Notes: generated from the letters alone by a model not told the origin. Shown: positions 8,990 through 17,847, numbered from the stretch's first letter. The stretch: DNA of 41,103 nt from Akkermansia muciniphila (GCA_945861765.1 CAMAWP010000020.1:1-41103), one strand, 5' to 3'. Translations and numbers: made by a program.

Positions 8990-9838
8990 TCACCACTTTC
9001 TCGCCCACGGATCGTCATCGAGCAAGTCCCGAACGAAGCTCAGGTGCCGCGCAATCAGCGCGGTGACTTGCTCGACGCTTGTTCCAGCGAATCGGAGGAC
9101 TGCGCCTTGACCTAACGAACTCGCGGACGCCACCAACGATGAATGACGTTCCAGTGGCTCCGACGCCACACTCTCGACCAGCCGCGCAGCCTGGTCTCCG
9201 AGCGAAGCGCCGGCCAGAACGACGGTGGCAAGGCAATTGAAGCGGCCCATCCGGTACGCGGCGGCGATCGGCCCATCGTCCGGATCCAGCCGCAGGGAAT
9301 CCAATAGTAGTCTATCGCCGCCGATGAAAACTTCGTTCCGGCTTTCGAATCGACGGAACGCCCAACGCTCGCCACGGGCTGTTCGTCCCGCGCTCAGCCA
9401 ATCCACCAACACAAGGCCCGCGCTCGTGTCCAGGTGAAACTCTTGCCGTTGTTCGTAAATCGAATCCGCAAAACATTGAATGGGATCGGGCGCAAGAATG
9501 AGCAAAGCTGCGGCTCCGACTTCGGCGCGCAGCGAATAGCGGCAGGGGTGAAGCTCTGGATTTCGATAGACCTTGGTGGAGGCTTGGCTTCCGAAGAAGC
9601 AGCGAGTGCCTGCGCCAAGCCGGATATCCACATTGACGCAGTCGCCAGCGACGAAGCCGCCGCCGAAGTTGCTCGTGTAAGTCCACACGCTGGGACCTCG
9701 CGAGCGCGGCGTGAGCAGCTTGATTGGATTTACGGCCCAGGCTCGGGTAACTGAGCTTTGGCCGGCGACGAGATCAACCTCCAGGCACGCGCGCCCGAGG
9801 CTGCCATGCAGCGGCGCTTTCTCTAGCGGCCAAGTCAC
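8990..9838 (-). CDS. ureD: Urease accessory protein UreD
   Basis: A 282-residue accessory protein that binds apo-urease and recruits UreF and UreG. Recognisable stretches are NPIKLLTPRS near the N-terminus, NFGGGFVAGDCVNVDIRLG, the CFFGSQASTKVYRN turn, and LLILAPDPIQCFADS. The open frame extends to 10279, but the upstream part has no UreD similarity. The GTG at 9838 gives the usual family length and overlaps the TGA of the preceding small gene (GTGA), a common coupling arrangement. It is moderately divergent, as UreD usually is. Confidence 0.88.
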   Translation of the reverse strand: MTWPLEKAPLHGSLGRACLEVDLVAGQSSVTRAWAVNPIKLLTPRSRGPSVWTYTSNFGGGFVAGDCVNVDIRLGAGTRCFFGSQASTKVYRNPELHPCRYSLRAEVGAAALLILAPDPIQCFADSIYEQRQEFHLDTSAGLVLVDWLSAGRTARGERWAFRRFESRNEVFIGGDRLLLDSLRLDPDDGPIAAAYRMGRFNCLATVVLAGASLGDQAARLVESVASEPLERHSSLVASASSLGQGAVLRFAGTSVEQVTALIARHLSFVRDLLDDDPWARKW

Positions 9839-10113
9839 GAGCCAAAACCCCGCAGAACGGCAGCAACCGCGACTGATGCCAAGCCGCCGTATTTCAGAAC
9901 TTTTCCATAAGGCCGGTCCTTGAAAAACACTCCGACACACAACGCGGCCAAGCCGACGACGGCTAACGTCGCAAGATGATCCGGACTCGTCATCCAATGG
10001 ACGGCTCCGCCTTCGGTTAACCCGTGCCCCGGATGGGCCTGGGCTGAGTTGGGAAGAATTGCGACAAGGGCTGAGAGCAGGAACGGGCAAAGAGTTGTTG
10101 ATTTGTTTTTCAT
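9835..10113 (-). CDS. Short HupE/UreJ-like membrane protein
   Basis: A 92-residue protein with a signal peptide or first helix (residues 1-25), then AHPGHG and, further on, SPDHLATLAVVGLAALCVG followed by one or two more hydrophobic segments. The mature N-terminal HPGHG and the later DHL...VGL pattern resemble HupE/UreJ proteins, which are nickel permeases or urease/hydrogenase accessory proteins of about 190-200 residues. This one is less than half that length, so it may be a truncated or minimal version. ATG at 10113 is used because it places the hydrophobic leader first; an in-frame start at 10155 is weaker. The stop overlaps the ureD start, which ties it to urease maturation. Confidence 0.65.
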   Translation of the reverse strand: MKNKSTTLCPFLLSALVAILPNSAQAHPGHGLTEGGAVHWMTSPDHLATLAVVGLAALCVGVFFKDRPYGKVLKYGGLASVAVAAVLRGFGS

Positions 10114-10193
10114 AAAATTGATCGGATAGATAGCCGTCTCGCGCCGCCGAGGCAATCCTGATTAATTGGTTCCAATCCTCGGAAACTGACTCA

Positions 10194-10357
10194 GAGCTTG
10201 TTTGGGAATCCATTTCTTTCGTAGCAGCCGACCCGTCCTCCGTAGCTGTACTGCGGAGGGTGGAGGCAACGAAGCTCAAATGTCCTCTGTATGATCGCGC
10301 TCTTCCATCAGATCAGAGCCTCGTTACCTCGGCTGCTACGATTTCTAAAACAGTCTC
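10194..10357. mobile_element. MITE-like element, family B copy 1
   Basis: A 164-bp non-coding element with inverted ends, GAGCTTGTTTGGGAAT on the left and, on the opposite strand from the right, GAGACTGTTTTAGAAAT. Inside both is a shared arm CGTAGCAGCCGA. A cleaner copy is at 35907-36036. Flanking triplets are TCA on the left and TTA on the right, both fitting a TNA target as used by IS5-family (IS1031-type) elements; the assignment to that family is an inference. Compared with copy 2 it has an internal insertion of about 33 bp that is itself a hairpin (CCTCCG...CGGAGG). It abuts the urtE stop codon. Confidence 0.75.
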
Positions 10358-11053
10358 TTAGACGGTTAAGTATTTACGAATGACTTCATCATTTAAGTCT
10401 TTGACCGCACCGCTCGCGACGATGGCACCGCGATCCATGACGTAAAATCGGTCGGCCAGGGCTCGTGCAAAATCAACATATTGCTCGACCAGCAGAATGC
10501 TCATTTGGCCTTCGCTTCTAATGGTGTGCAGGGTCTGCTCGATTTCATCGATGATGGAAGGCTGAATGCCCTCGGTCGGCTCATCCAAAATTAGGAGCTT
10601 CGGCTGAGTGAGAAGCGCGCGCGCCATCGCGAGCTGTTGTTGCTGGCCGCCGCTGAGCACGCCACCCTTGCGCTGCTGCATCTCTTTCAATACGGGAAAG
10701 AGCTGAAAGACCCGGTCGAGTTCGCCGTTGAGTTTACGACCGCGCGCAACCGGACCCAGGATCAGATTTTCAATCACCGTCAAATTCGGAAAGATATCCC
10801 GCCCTTGAGGGACGTAGCCTATTCCGAGTCGAGCGCGATCAGCCGGAGCAAGAGCTCCGATTTCCTGGCCATCCAGACGAATCGAGCCGCCGCCCAGCTT
10901 CAGCAATCCCACAATGCTCTTGAGCGTCGTTGACTTGCCAACGCCGTTGCGGCCCATCAGACAGACCAATTGGCGCGCCGGCACCTCGAAACTGACGTCA
11001 CGCAAAATCCGCGACCCGTCGTAGGAAGCGCTGATTTGTTCAACCTTAAGCAT
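10358..11053 (-). CDS. urtE: Urea ABC transporter ATP-binding protein UrtE
   Basis: A 231-residue cytoplasmic ATPase of the LivF type, powering urea import with UrtD. Walker A GRNGVGKST is at 34-42, followed by YVPQGRDIFPNLTV, ABC signature LSGGQQQQ, Walker B LLILDEPTEG and the switch His in LLVEQY context. The frame is open upstream to 11218, but that part only translates the palindromic repeat at 11091-11186. ATG at 11053 has an AGGAAG ribosome-binding site six bases upstream and starts the conserved domain. Its TAA stop (10358-10360) is also the TNA-type triplet flanking the MITE at 10194-10357. Confidence 0.95.
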   Translation of the reverse strand: MLKVEQISASYDGSRILRDVSFEVPARQLVCLMGRNGVGKSTTLKSIVGLLKLGGGSIRLDGQEIGALAPADRARLGIGYVPQGRDIFPNLTVIENLILGPVARGRKLNGELDRVFQLFPVLKEMQQRKGGVLSGGQQQQLAMARALLTQPKLLILDEPTEGIQPSIIDEIEQTLHTIRSEGQMSILLVEQYVDFARALADRFYVMDRGAIVASGAVKDLNDEVIRKYLTV

Positions 11054-11090
11054 GAAGAGCTTCCTGTTCCCTACGGACCTGCTCACGGCC

Positions 11091-11186
11091 CATGAACCCA
11101 CCCCCGGCCCCTCCGAGGAGGGGAGCTTCGTTTGAAGCACCGGTTGCAGGTTCCCCTCCTGGGAGGGGTGAAGGGGTGGGTTCATG
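11091..11186. repeat. Palindromic repeat, family C copy 2, inside the urt operon
   Basis: Inverted arms at 11091-11125 (starting CATGAACCCACCCCC) and 11151-11186 (ending GGGGTGGGTTCATG) with a loop of about 25 nt. The arms share the CCCACCCC...CTCC(C)AGGAGGGG core of the copy at 4830-4895. It fills the gap between urtD and urtE, where transcription of the operon must pass through it; the transcript would form a strong stem 40 nt before the urtE start. Confidence 0.8.
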
Positions 11187-11221
11187 AGAAGTAAAAACAC
11201 CCTGCTTGCGCATCTCAATTC

Positions 11222-11995
11222 TCACGCAGTTTTCCTTTCATGTTTTCGGCCAAGGTAAACTTCGACGACCCTCGGATTGTTCTGAACCTCGTCCACCGTT
11301 CCTTCGCAAAGAACGGTGCCTTGGTGCAGCACCGTGACTTTCCGGGCGAGTTGCCGGACGAAAGCCATATCATGCTCAATCACCAGAATGCTATGCTTGC
11401 CGCTCAAGCTCAGAAGGAGTTCTCCGGTGCGAGCGGTCTCTTCATCGGTCATTCCGGCGGCCGGTTCGTCAACGAGAAGAAGCCGCGGATTCTGAGCCAG
11501 CAACATGCCGATTTCGAGCCATTGCTTTTGTCCGTGCGCCAAGTTGCCAGCTTTGGTTTCACCTTTGTCCGCAAGGCCGATCAGCGTTAAAATCTCATGA
11601 ATTCTATCGCGCTGCTCCGGTTTCAACCGGAAGAACAAACTCGCGAAAACGCCCCGCCTTCCATCCAGTGAGAGTAAAACGTTTTCGAAGACGGTGTGAT
11701 CAATGTAAACCGATGGCGTTTGAAATTTCCGGCCAATCCCCAAACGGTTGATTTCATATTCGTTCAGCCGGATTAAATTGATGTCTTTGCCGAATTCGAT
11801 CTTTCCGGTGTCGGGCCTGGTGCGACCTGTAATGAGGTCGAGCAAGGTGCTCTTACCGGCTCCATTCGGGCCGATGAGGACTCGCAGTTCGCCTTCGTCC
11901 ATGTAGAAATTCAGATCCGAGATGGCCTTGTACCCATCGAATGTTTTGTTGACGCCTTCAAGACTCAGAATGAACTGTCTCGCGGTATGGCTCAT
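11222..11995 (-). CDS. urtD: Urea ABC transporter ATP-binding protein UrtD
   Basis: A 257-residue ATPase of the LivG type. Walker A GPNGAGKS is at 42-49. [10 protein letters not shown] is typical of UrtD. The signature is the atypical [12 protein letters not shown], usual for this subfamily, and Walker B is [12 protein letters not shown]. Together with UrtE it energises the UrtBC permease. The start ATG overlaps the urtC stop (ATGA), indicating translational coupling. Confidence 0.96.
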   Translation of the reverse strand: MSHTARQFILSLEGVNKTFDGYKAISDLNFYMDEGELRVLIGPNGAGKSTLLDLITGRTRPDTGKIEFGKDINLIRLNEYEINRLGIGRKFQTPSVYIDHTVFENVLLSLDGRRGVFASLFFRLKPEQRDRIHEILTLIGLADKGETKAGNLAHGQKQWLEIGMLLAQNPRLLLVDEPAAGMTDEETARTGELLLSLSGKHSILVIEHDMAFVRQLARKVTVLHQGTVLCEGTVDEVQNNPRVVEVYLGRKHERKTA

Positions 11996-13194
11996 GCCGA
12001 GTCCTTGGTTCCGACGTCTTCAAGTCCCGTAGGTTTCTCCGGCAACCGAGCTGCGTCAGTCTTGGGCAACACTGGCACTCGCCGAGCCTGCCACGTTCTT
12101 CTCAATTGTCGAAGTTGGTCCGGCAAACCTACAATGCCTTTGGGCATGAAGATCACGACGAGGATGAACAGGCCACCCAGAATGTAGAGCCATTGCTCGG
12201 CAAAAGCGCGTGTGGCGTAGCTTTTGAGTGCGTTGACGCCAATCGCGCCGAGGATCGGGCCGATCAAGCTGGATCGACCGCCGACCGCTACCCAAACCAC
12301 TGCTTCGAGAGATTTGTCGGGAGCCATTTCGCTCGGATTGATAATGCCGACTTGAGGAACGTAAAGGGCGCCGCCGAGGCCCGAAATAACGGCGCAAAGC
12401 ACGAACACGAATAGCTTGTAACTCGCGGTGGCATAGCCGGAGAAAAGCACCCGGTTCTCTGAATCACGAATCGCGCGCTGGATAAGGCCAAATTTCGTCG
12501 AGGTAAGCCAACGGCAGAGCAGATAGGTCAGCAACAGAAGAATGCCCGAAGCGATGTAGAGCCAGCGCTTCGTCGCGGGATTGTTGATGTTGGCCCCCAG
12601 AATGAACTTGAAGTCCGTGAGACCGTTGTTCCCGCCGAAAGTGAAATCGTTTCGGAAAAACATCAGGCAAGCAGCGTAAGTCAAAGCCTGGCTGAGAATA
12701 GAAAAATAGACTCCTTTGATTCGAGAACGAAACGCCAGAATACCGAAGATAAAAGCCGCCAGCGCTGGAAGCCAAACAACGGCCGCAGCGGCAAACCAAA
12801 AGCTCTTAAACGGAATCCAATGCGGCGGCAGCCCGCCAGTAGCCGGATACTTCTGAGCAAATTCCAAAAACACCATGAAATCGGGTATGTCGGCCTTATA
12901 CTGCCCAAGTTTTCCGATCATGAGCATCAGATGCATCCCCAAGGCGTAACCGCCCAAAGAAAAGAAAAAGCATTGGCCGAGGCTGAGCAAGCCGGTGTAA
13001 CCCCAAAGCAGATTCACTCCGAGCGCGAGCACGGCGTAGCAAAGATATTTGCCATACAAGTTGATGCTAAAGTTGCTGACGTAAAAGAAGCTGTCTGGCG
13101 GAACGAAAGCGTTGAGGATCGGGAGAAGAACAAGCGCGATGAAGGAAACGATTCCAATGCCAACCCACTCTCTCTTGGCGAAAAGCGGCTTCAC
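11992..13194 (-). CDS. urtC: Urea ABC transporter permease UrtC
   Basis: An approximately 400-residue branched-chain-amino-acid-type (LivM) inner-membrane permease with about nine to ten hydrophobic segments. Diagnostic stretches are [38 protein letters not shown] and [20 protein letters not shown]. The start is uncertain. The frame can begin at TTG 13296, but the 34 residues before GTG at 13194 are polar and unlike the family, and neither start has a clear ribosome-binding site; GTG 13194 gives the usual short lead before [10 protein letters not shown]. It overlaps urtD by four bases. Confidence 0.92.
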   Translation of the reverse strand: MKPLFAKREWVGIGIVSFIALVLLPILNAFVPPDSFFYVSNFSINLYGKYLCYAVLALGVNLLWGYTGLLSLGQCFFFSLGGYALGMHLMLMIGKLGQYKADIPDFMVFLEFAQKYPATGGLPPHWIPFKSFWFAAAAVVWLPALAAFIFGILAFRSRIKGVYFSILSQALTYAACLMFFRNDFTFGGNNGLTDFKFILGANINNPATKRWLYIASGILLLLTYLLCRWLTSTKFGLIQRAIRDSENRVLFSGYATASYKLFVFVLCAVISGLGGALYVPQVGIINPSEMAPDKSLEAVVWVAVGGRSSLIGPILGAIGVNALKSYATRAFAEQWLYILGGLFILVVIFMPKGIVGLPDQLRQLRRTWQARRVPVLPKTDAARLPEKPTGLEDVGTKDSA

Positions 13195-13386
13195 GTAATT
13201 GAGGATTCGAGAGCTGGCCCGACAAGGCAGCGAGTCTTGAGGGCTTGATTTCTCCTCGGCGCGGTCCCGTGGCCCTCTGAATTCGGACAACCGCAAGCTG
13301 CACGGCCGAAATGCGACAGAGCGTCGAACAACGGCTGGATCGCGTTGAGAGTGAGTCGTAAAATGTGTCTGGTGGCGATCATTTCC

Positions 13387-15075
13387 TCATCCGTCCAGGC
13401 TGCGGCTGCGCGCGACGAAAAGACCGGCTGGCCGCCATTGGAGGAACAAGATAATGGCAGCCAGCACGGTGATTTTACCCATCACGGCGCCGAGCCAGGG
13501 TTGCAGGATCTGGTCGGTCACGCCAATGCCCAACGAGGCGCACACCGTGCCCACCAGATTTCCCACACCACCGAGCACGACAATCATAAAGCAATCGACA
13601 ATGTAGTTCTGGCCGAGGCTGGGACCTACGTTGCCGATCTGAGAAAGACACGCCCCTGCCACGCCAGCCAGTCCCGACCCGAAAGCAAAAGTCAGCATAT
13701 TAATTCGATTCGTGCGGACGCCCATGCACGCGGCCATATTCCGGTTCTGCATCACGGCGCGAACTTGCAATCCAATCGAGGTTTTCGTCATCAGGTAATA
13801 AGTTCCGAGCACGATGAATACAGCAAACGCAATGACAAACATCCGGTTGTAAGCAAACAGCACGTCGTTCAGAACCAAGCTGCCGCTCAGCCAACTCGGC
13901 GAGGAGACTTGGACGTTGGCTGCACCGAACGCATCGCGAAAGATCTGCTGAAGAAACAAGCTCACGCCCCATGTGGCTAAGAGTGACTCGAGCGGCCGCG
14001 AATAGAGAAAGCGGATCACGCTTCGCTCCAGGATAAGCCCGGCCAGAGCCGCGCTAAAAAAGGCCACGACCAAAGCCGCAATGAAATACATATCGAAGCC
14101 GAAACCACTTGGTCCGAACCAGCGCTGAAAAATATTCTGCACGAGGTAAGCGGTGTAGGCGCCTACCATCATGATTTCTCCGTGCGCCATGTTGATCACT
14201 CCCATGAGCCCAAAGGTAATGGCCAAGCCGAGCGCAACCACCAGCAACACAGCCGACAAACTCAAGCCCCGAAAGGCGGTCCCGAAAAGATTGCCCCACC
14301 CCATGTAAGCTTCGATGACCCCTATCGCAGTCGTCACGCTTTTGACCGTTTCTTGGCCGAACTTTCCAGGCGCGGCCAGAGCCTCCTTTTTCAAATTCTG
14401 AAGATAGCTCAGCGCATTGATCGAACGCATCCGCGCGAGTTGATCAACCGCCGCAATACGCACCTGAGACGATTCCACGATGAGCTGAGTGATCGCGATG
14501 GCTTCCGTTAAAGACGTCCGGACATCTGGGACGGTCTCCTGAGTCAAACGCGATTCGAAGTAAGGGATGTAATCGGGCTTTTGGTCCTGACCAAGTTTGG
14601 TGACTGCGTCCCGCCGCACCTTGGGATTGGGGTTAGCCAAGCTGAATAGGTCGAGCGTGGTCTTGATGGCGCGGCGCAGCTTGGAATCAGCTTCCGCTGG
14701 CGTTAGGTCGCTCGACAAAAACAACAGCGGCTGACCTTGTTTATCCTTGAGCACTTGGCCGTCGGCCAATTTTATGCCTCGAGCTCGCCCCTCGCCATCC
14801 ACTTGCGATTCGAGCAGGAAAGGAACCTTGATCTGTTCACCTTCCGCCTCATAGAGGTAAACGCCGCCCCCGCGCCAAGCCGTCAACGCTTGCTCAACGA
14901 GCGGGTCATTGGCTCCAATAAGTTTCTTGAGATACTCCGCTTGGACTTGGCTATCCTCGTTCAAGACTGCTTGCACCAGTACGTCCCGGTGCAGGACTTC
15001 AGCGCTCGACAGTTCGATCCCTGCCAGGGACACGAGGCTGCTAAGAAGGAGCCTCATAAAATTGGGTGATCGCAT
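13387..15075 (-). CDS. urtB: Urea ABC transporter permease UrtB
   Basis: A 562-residue LivH-type permease. Residues 1-22 form a signal-like leader, and about 23-270 are a periplasmic helical-repeat extension characteristic of UrtB. The membrane domain follows, with GVINMAHGEIMMVGAY, a late GGVGNLVGT segment and about eight hydrophobic spans. ATG at 15075 is preferred over an open frame reaching 15144, since it places the leader at the start; ATG 15057 is a second option. A stable hairpin lies upstream, between urtA and urtB. The C-terminal end is 190 nt before the preferred urtC start. Confidence 0.95.
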   Translation of the reverse strand: MRSPNFMRLLLSSLVSLAGIELSSAEVLHRDVLVQAVLNEDSQVQAEYLKKLIGANDPLVEQALTAWRGGGVYLYEAEGEQIKVPFLLESQVDGEGRARGIKLADGQVLKDKQGQPLLFLSSDLTPAEADSKLRRAIKTTLDLFSLANPNPKVRRDAVTKLGQDQKPDYIPYFESRLTQETVPDVRTSLTEAIAITQLIVESSQVRIAAVDQLARMRSINALSYLQNLKKEALAAPGKFGQETVKSVTTAIGVIEAYMGWGNLFGTAFRGLSLSAVLLVVALGLAITFGLMGVINMAHGEIMMVGAYTAYLVQNIFQRWFGPSGFGFDMYFIAALVVAFFSAALAGLILERSVIRFLYSRPLESLLATWGVSLFLQQIFRDAFGAANVQVSSPSWLSGSLVLNDVLFAYNRMFVIAFAVFIVLGTYYLMTKTSIGLQVRAVMQNRNMAACMGVRTNRINMLTFAFGSGLAGVAGACLSQIGNVGPSLGQNYIVDCFMIVVLGGVGNLVGTVCASLGIGVTDQILQPWLGAVMGKITVLAAIILFLQWRPAGLFVARSRSLDG

Positions 15076-15107
15076 GACGAGTGAGTGCGGACAAATCTGA
15101 GACGAAA

Positions 15108-15136
15108 CCGGAGCGAGGGGAACAACCTCGCTCCGG
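15108..15136 (-). terminator. Stem-loop between urtA and urtB
   Basis: A perfect 11-bp stem (CCGGAGCGAGG at 15108-15118 with CCTCGCTCCGG at 15126-15136) and a 7-nt loop, beginning 22 nt after the urtA stop. On the transcribed strand it is followed by TTTCGTCTC, a weak T-rich tract. The position suggests a partial terminator or 3'-end stabiliser that keeps UrtA in excess over the membrane parts, as is common for binding-protein transporters. Confidence 0.65.
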
Positions 15137-15158
15137 CATTGCATCGCCGAGAGGACGG

Positions 15159-16403
15159 TTACTTGCTTGCTGTCTTAACTCCAAGGAACTTTTCGCTAAA
15201 CGGCTCACCCGCCACACCCGTCAGAGTCTTGACGACTTTGAACTGCCCATTCGCGAGAGTCTCGCCGATGAACACATTGTTAACAAGGTGATGGTTCTTT
15301 TGCATCGTGACTGGACCGGCTGGCCCTTTGAACTTCAGGCCGTACATTGCCTCGCGGACCTTGTCCACCTCGAATGATCCCGCTTTCTCGACGGCTTGTT
15401 TCCAGAGATAGACGCCGATGCGAGAGAGGTTCATCGGGCTGCATGTGACCCGGTTTTTCATATCGACGCCAGTCACCTTAAAGTCAACTCCGGTGACCTG
15501 TGGGTTTTTCAGCCAGGTGTTCCACGAATCCACGAAGCTCTTATTCTCGGGGCTTTTCAAGGACATGAAATAAGTCCAGCAGCCGAGGTGGCCGACCAGA
15601 TCCTTGGCAGGCAACCCGCGGAATTCATCTTCCGAAATACTGAACGAAACCACCGGGCAGTTCTCCGAGGTCAGGCCCGCGTTTGCGAATTCCTTGAAGA
15701 AGGGAACGTTGGTGTCGCCATTAAGAGTGCTGATCACGCAGGCTTTGCCTCCGGCCGCGAATTTCTTAATTGAGGCCACGATCGTCTGATAATCGGTGTG
15801 GCCGAATGGCGTGTAGATCTCCTCGATGTCTGAATCCGGAATGCCCTTGGACTTCAGATATTGCTTGAGGATCTTGTTCGTTGTGCGGGGATAAACATAA
15901 TCCGATCCGAGCAGATAGAATTTCTTCTTTCCATCAGAGATCATGTAATTGACCGCTGGTACAGCCTGCTGATTGACCGCTTCCGCAGTGTAAAAGATAT
16001 TCTTCGACAGCTCTTCGCCTTCGTATTGCACTGGATAGAAGAGCAGGCTGTTCAGTTGCTCGAAGACCGGCAGAACGGACTTCCGGCTCACGGACGTCCA
16101 GCAACCGAAGACCACGGCGACCTTATCTTTCTCGATCAACTGCCTGGCTTTCTCCGCAAACAGCGGCCAGTTGGAAGCAGGATCGACAATGACAGGCTCG
16201 ATCATCCTCCCCTTGACACCGCCGGATTTATTGATCTCGTCGAAGGTGAAGAGGAGCACATCCTTGAGCGACGTCTCGCTAATCGCCATCGTGCCGCTTA
16301 AGGAGTGCAGCACGCCGACTTTGATTGTTTCCGCGGCTCCCAAAGCTGCAGTGGCAGCCGCAAGGACCGCGATGGTGACAAGTTTCTTGAGTATTAGTTT
16401 CAT
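15159..16403 (-). CDS. urtA: Urea ABC transporter substrate-binding protein UrtA
   Basis: A 414-residue periplasmic binding protein with a Sec signal peptide (residues 1-23). The mature part opens [17 protein letters not shown], which with [17 protein letters not shown] and [13 protein letters not shown]-like sequence (here [17 protein letters not shown]) is diagnostic for UrtA rather than amino-acid-binding LivJ. It captures urea or short amides in the periplasm for UrtBCDE. It follows the porin by 35 nt. No Shine-Dalgarno is seen; the leader is rich in CA and CAA. Confidence 0.97.
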   Translation of the reverse strand: MKLILKKLVTIAVLAAATAALGAAETIKVGVLHSLSGTMAISETSLKDVLLFTFDEINKSGGVKGRMIEPVIVDPASNWPLFAEKARQLIEKDKVAVVFGCWTSVSRKSVLPVFEQLNSLLFYPVQYEGEELSKNIFYTAEAVNQQAVPAVNYMISDGKKKFYLLGSDYVYPRTTNKILKQYLKSKGIPDSDIEEIYTPFGHTDYQTIVASIKKFAAGGKACVISTLNGDTNVPFFKEFANAGLTSENCPVVSFSISEDEFRGLPAKDLVGHLGCWTYFMSLKSPENKSFVDSWNTWLKNPQVTGVDFKVTGVDMKNRVTCSPMNLSRIGVYLWKQAVEKAGSFEVDKVREAMYGLKFKGPAGPVTMQKNHHLVNNVFIGETLANGQFKVVKTLTGVAGEPFSEKFLGVKTASK

Positions 16404-16438
16404 AGTTCGTGTGTGTTGAATTGCTGTGTTGTTGTGGT

Positions 16439-17704
16439 TTAGAAAGCGTAAGAGGCACCGATCCCCGCGATGACACGGGACTCGTCTCCGTCGAATCCTC
16501 CATTGAGCGTCGTGTGCTCGTAGCGAATTTCGGGTTGGATCTTGAGCGCCGGTGTCGGCCGGAGATTCAGTGTGAGCGTCAAGCTGTAGAGGTCCATGCC
16601 GGTGTTAACAGGGAAACCGAGTAGCCCGGAAGTTCCGGCACCATCCCCGTCGTTGATGTAATCCCCGCGGAAGGCCAATCCAGCTTTCGGCGTGAAGTCT
16701 GTCCAGATCCAGCCTCCGATTGACCACCAATCTTTCGAGCCTTTCACCTGGTCAGCGCTGAAATAGTCCAGCTCGGTAGCGATGTTGAGGTTGCATTTTT
16801 CGACCAATTGACGGCTGGCAATCAGTGATCCACCCTTCAGCCAGAGACTATTGTCCGTCCCTTCCCGGCCGCCGAATCCAATCAGGCTGATAGAAGTCTT
16901 GTCATCTGGTTTCAAGCCCAGGCTGCCCATCAGAGTCTTGAACCCGTTTCCGTCCTTAACCCCGGTAAAGAGACCGTTTTGAACGCGCACTTTAAAGTCC
17001 ACTTTCTCGGTCAAGTTGTAACCGAGTTGCACGCCTGTGGATGGCCCATTGCCGGTGAAGAACCATTGGTTACCTTGCGAAAAGTTTGGGTTCGCGACAC
17101 CGCCATCGCCCGACTCAAAATTGAGCAGCGAAATCAATTGTCCCGCTTTCACATTCAGCCCAGTGCCCACCGGAACGTTCACGTTGACGAATGCCTCACG
17201 CAAAGTTTCCAAGCCTTGAAGCTCACCGCCCGTGTTCACAAACTGAGCGTCCTGGCCGAAGATAAGCGACGCTCGATAGCCAGCGTCCCATTTGTCCCCG
17301 CTCGTTTCCACAGGCTTTTCCAAAGTGATCTTGACCTTATTGAGGGTGAAAGAATTGTGATCCCGAGACCAAAGGTAACCATTTGAGACGCCGTCCTTGG
17401 GCGCGCTGGAGTCGTAGAAGTATGAGGCAGAAACAAAACCACTGATCGTCGAATCCGACAAGGCTTTGAGAGATTGCATTCCCCCGCTCGGCATTGTGCC
17501 TGCCTTCTGAGCAGCGGATTCCAAAGCATCGAGACGCTTGCGAAGATCCTGGTTCTCTTTCTCAAGTTTTTCGACGCTTCCTGTGGCAGGCTGCGCATAG
17601 AGAGCTGTGCTCGCGGCTACCACGGCGCTGCCCAGATACAAGCCCAATGATTTGAACCTGCTTCGGCGATGATCGGTAATGTTTCTGCTCATTTTGAATT
17701 TCAT
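16439..17704 (-). CDS. Outer-membrane beta-barrel porin (BBP2/OmpL-like)
   Basis: An approximately 421-residue protein. A signal peptide ends at about LYAQPA, followed by a short coiled coil ([19 protein letters not shown]) and a beta-barrel with alternating polar/hydrophobic strands. It ends in the outer-membrane-type GASYAF with terminal Phe. The pattern [12 protein letters not shown] plus [13 protein letters not shown] fits the putative beta-barrel porin-2 family. It is the first gene of the urea operon, 35 nt before urtA, so it probably admits urea or another small amide across the outer membrane; substrate specificity is inference from position. ATG 17704 is chosen; ATG 17692 is equally possible, and an upstream frame to 17779 lacks support. 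Confidence 0.85.
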   Translation of the reverse strand: MKFKMSRNITDHRRSRFKSLGLYLGSAVVAASTALYAQPATGSVEKLEKENQDLRKRLDALESAAQKAGTMPSGGMQSLKALSDSTISGFVSASYFYDSSAPKDGVSNGYLWSRDHNSFTLNKVKITLEKPVETSGDKWDAGYRASLIFGQDAQFVNTGGELQGLETLREAFVNVNVPVGTGLNVKAGQLISLLNFESGDGGVANPNFSQGNQWFFTGNGPSTGVQLGYNLTEKVDFKVRVQNGLFTGVKDGNGFKTLMGSLGLKPDDKTSISLIGFGGREGTDNSLWLKGGSLIASRQLVEKCNLNIATELDYFSADQVKGSKDWWSIGGWIWTDFTPKAGLAFRGDYINDGDGAGTSGLLGFPVNTGMDLYSLTLTLNLRPTPALKIQPEIRYEHTTLNGGFDGDESRVIAGIGASYAF

Positions 17705-17793
17705 GCGGTTTGGTTGTTGTTGGTTTCGACTGTTAGTGGATGAAAAAAGCCGCTGAGTGTTCACACAGCTCGTTTTCATTCACTGGGCTGATC

Positions 17794-17811
17794 GGCCGTT
17801 GCTCAACGGCC
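17794..17811 (-). promoter_or_regulatory. Leader hairpin of the urea operon
   Basis: GGCCGTT at 17794-17800 pairs with AACGGCC at 17805-17811 around a 4-nt loop. If transcription starts near 17820 from the sigma-54-type promoter, this stem forms at the very 5' end of the mRNA, where it could protect the transcript or serve as a regulatory structure. It has no T-run, so attenuation is not indicated. Confidence 0.45.
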
Positions 17812-17831
17812 AAACGCTATCAGCAGCCTTT

Positions 17832-17847
17832 AGCAACGCGGATGCCA
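17832..17847 (-). promoter_or_regulatory. Candidate sigma-54 (RpoN) promoter of the urea operon
   Basis: The minus strand reads TGGCATCCGCGTTGCT, matching the RpoN -24/-12 consensus TGGCAC-N5-TTGCA with correct GG-to-GC spacing; one base of the -24 element and the last base differ. It points to the porin start 128 bp downstream, predicting a leader of roughly 115-120 nt. Sigma-54 promoters typically drive nitrogen-scavenging genes with an NtrC-type activator. Confidence 0.6.

Noticed and set aside
9839-10279. Upstream extension of the ureD frame to 429 codons
   Set aside because: It overlaps the small HupE-like gene and a MITE, has no UreD similarity, and the GTG at 9838 gives the normal length.
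11054-11218. Upstream extension of urtE
   Set aside because: It only translates the palindromic repeat; the ribosome-binding site and ABC domain support ATG 11053.
14260-15010. Long N-terminal extension of UrtB taken as a novel fusion
   Set aside because: A periplasmic helical-repeat extension of this kind is normal for UrtB proteins.
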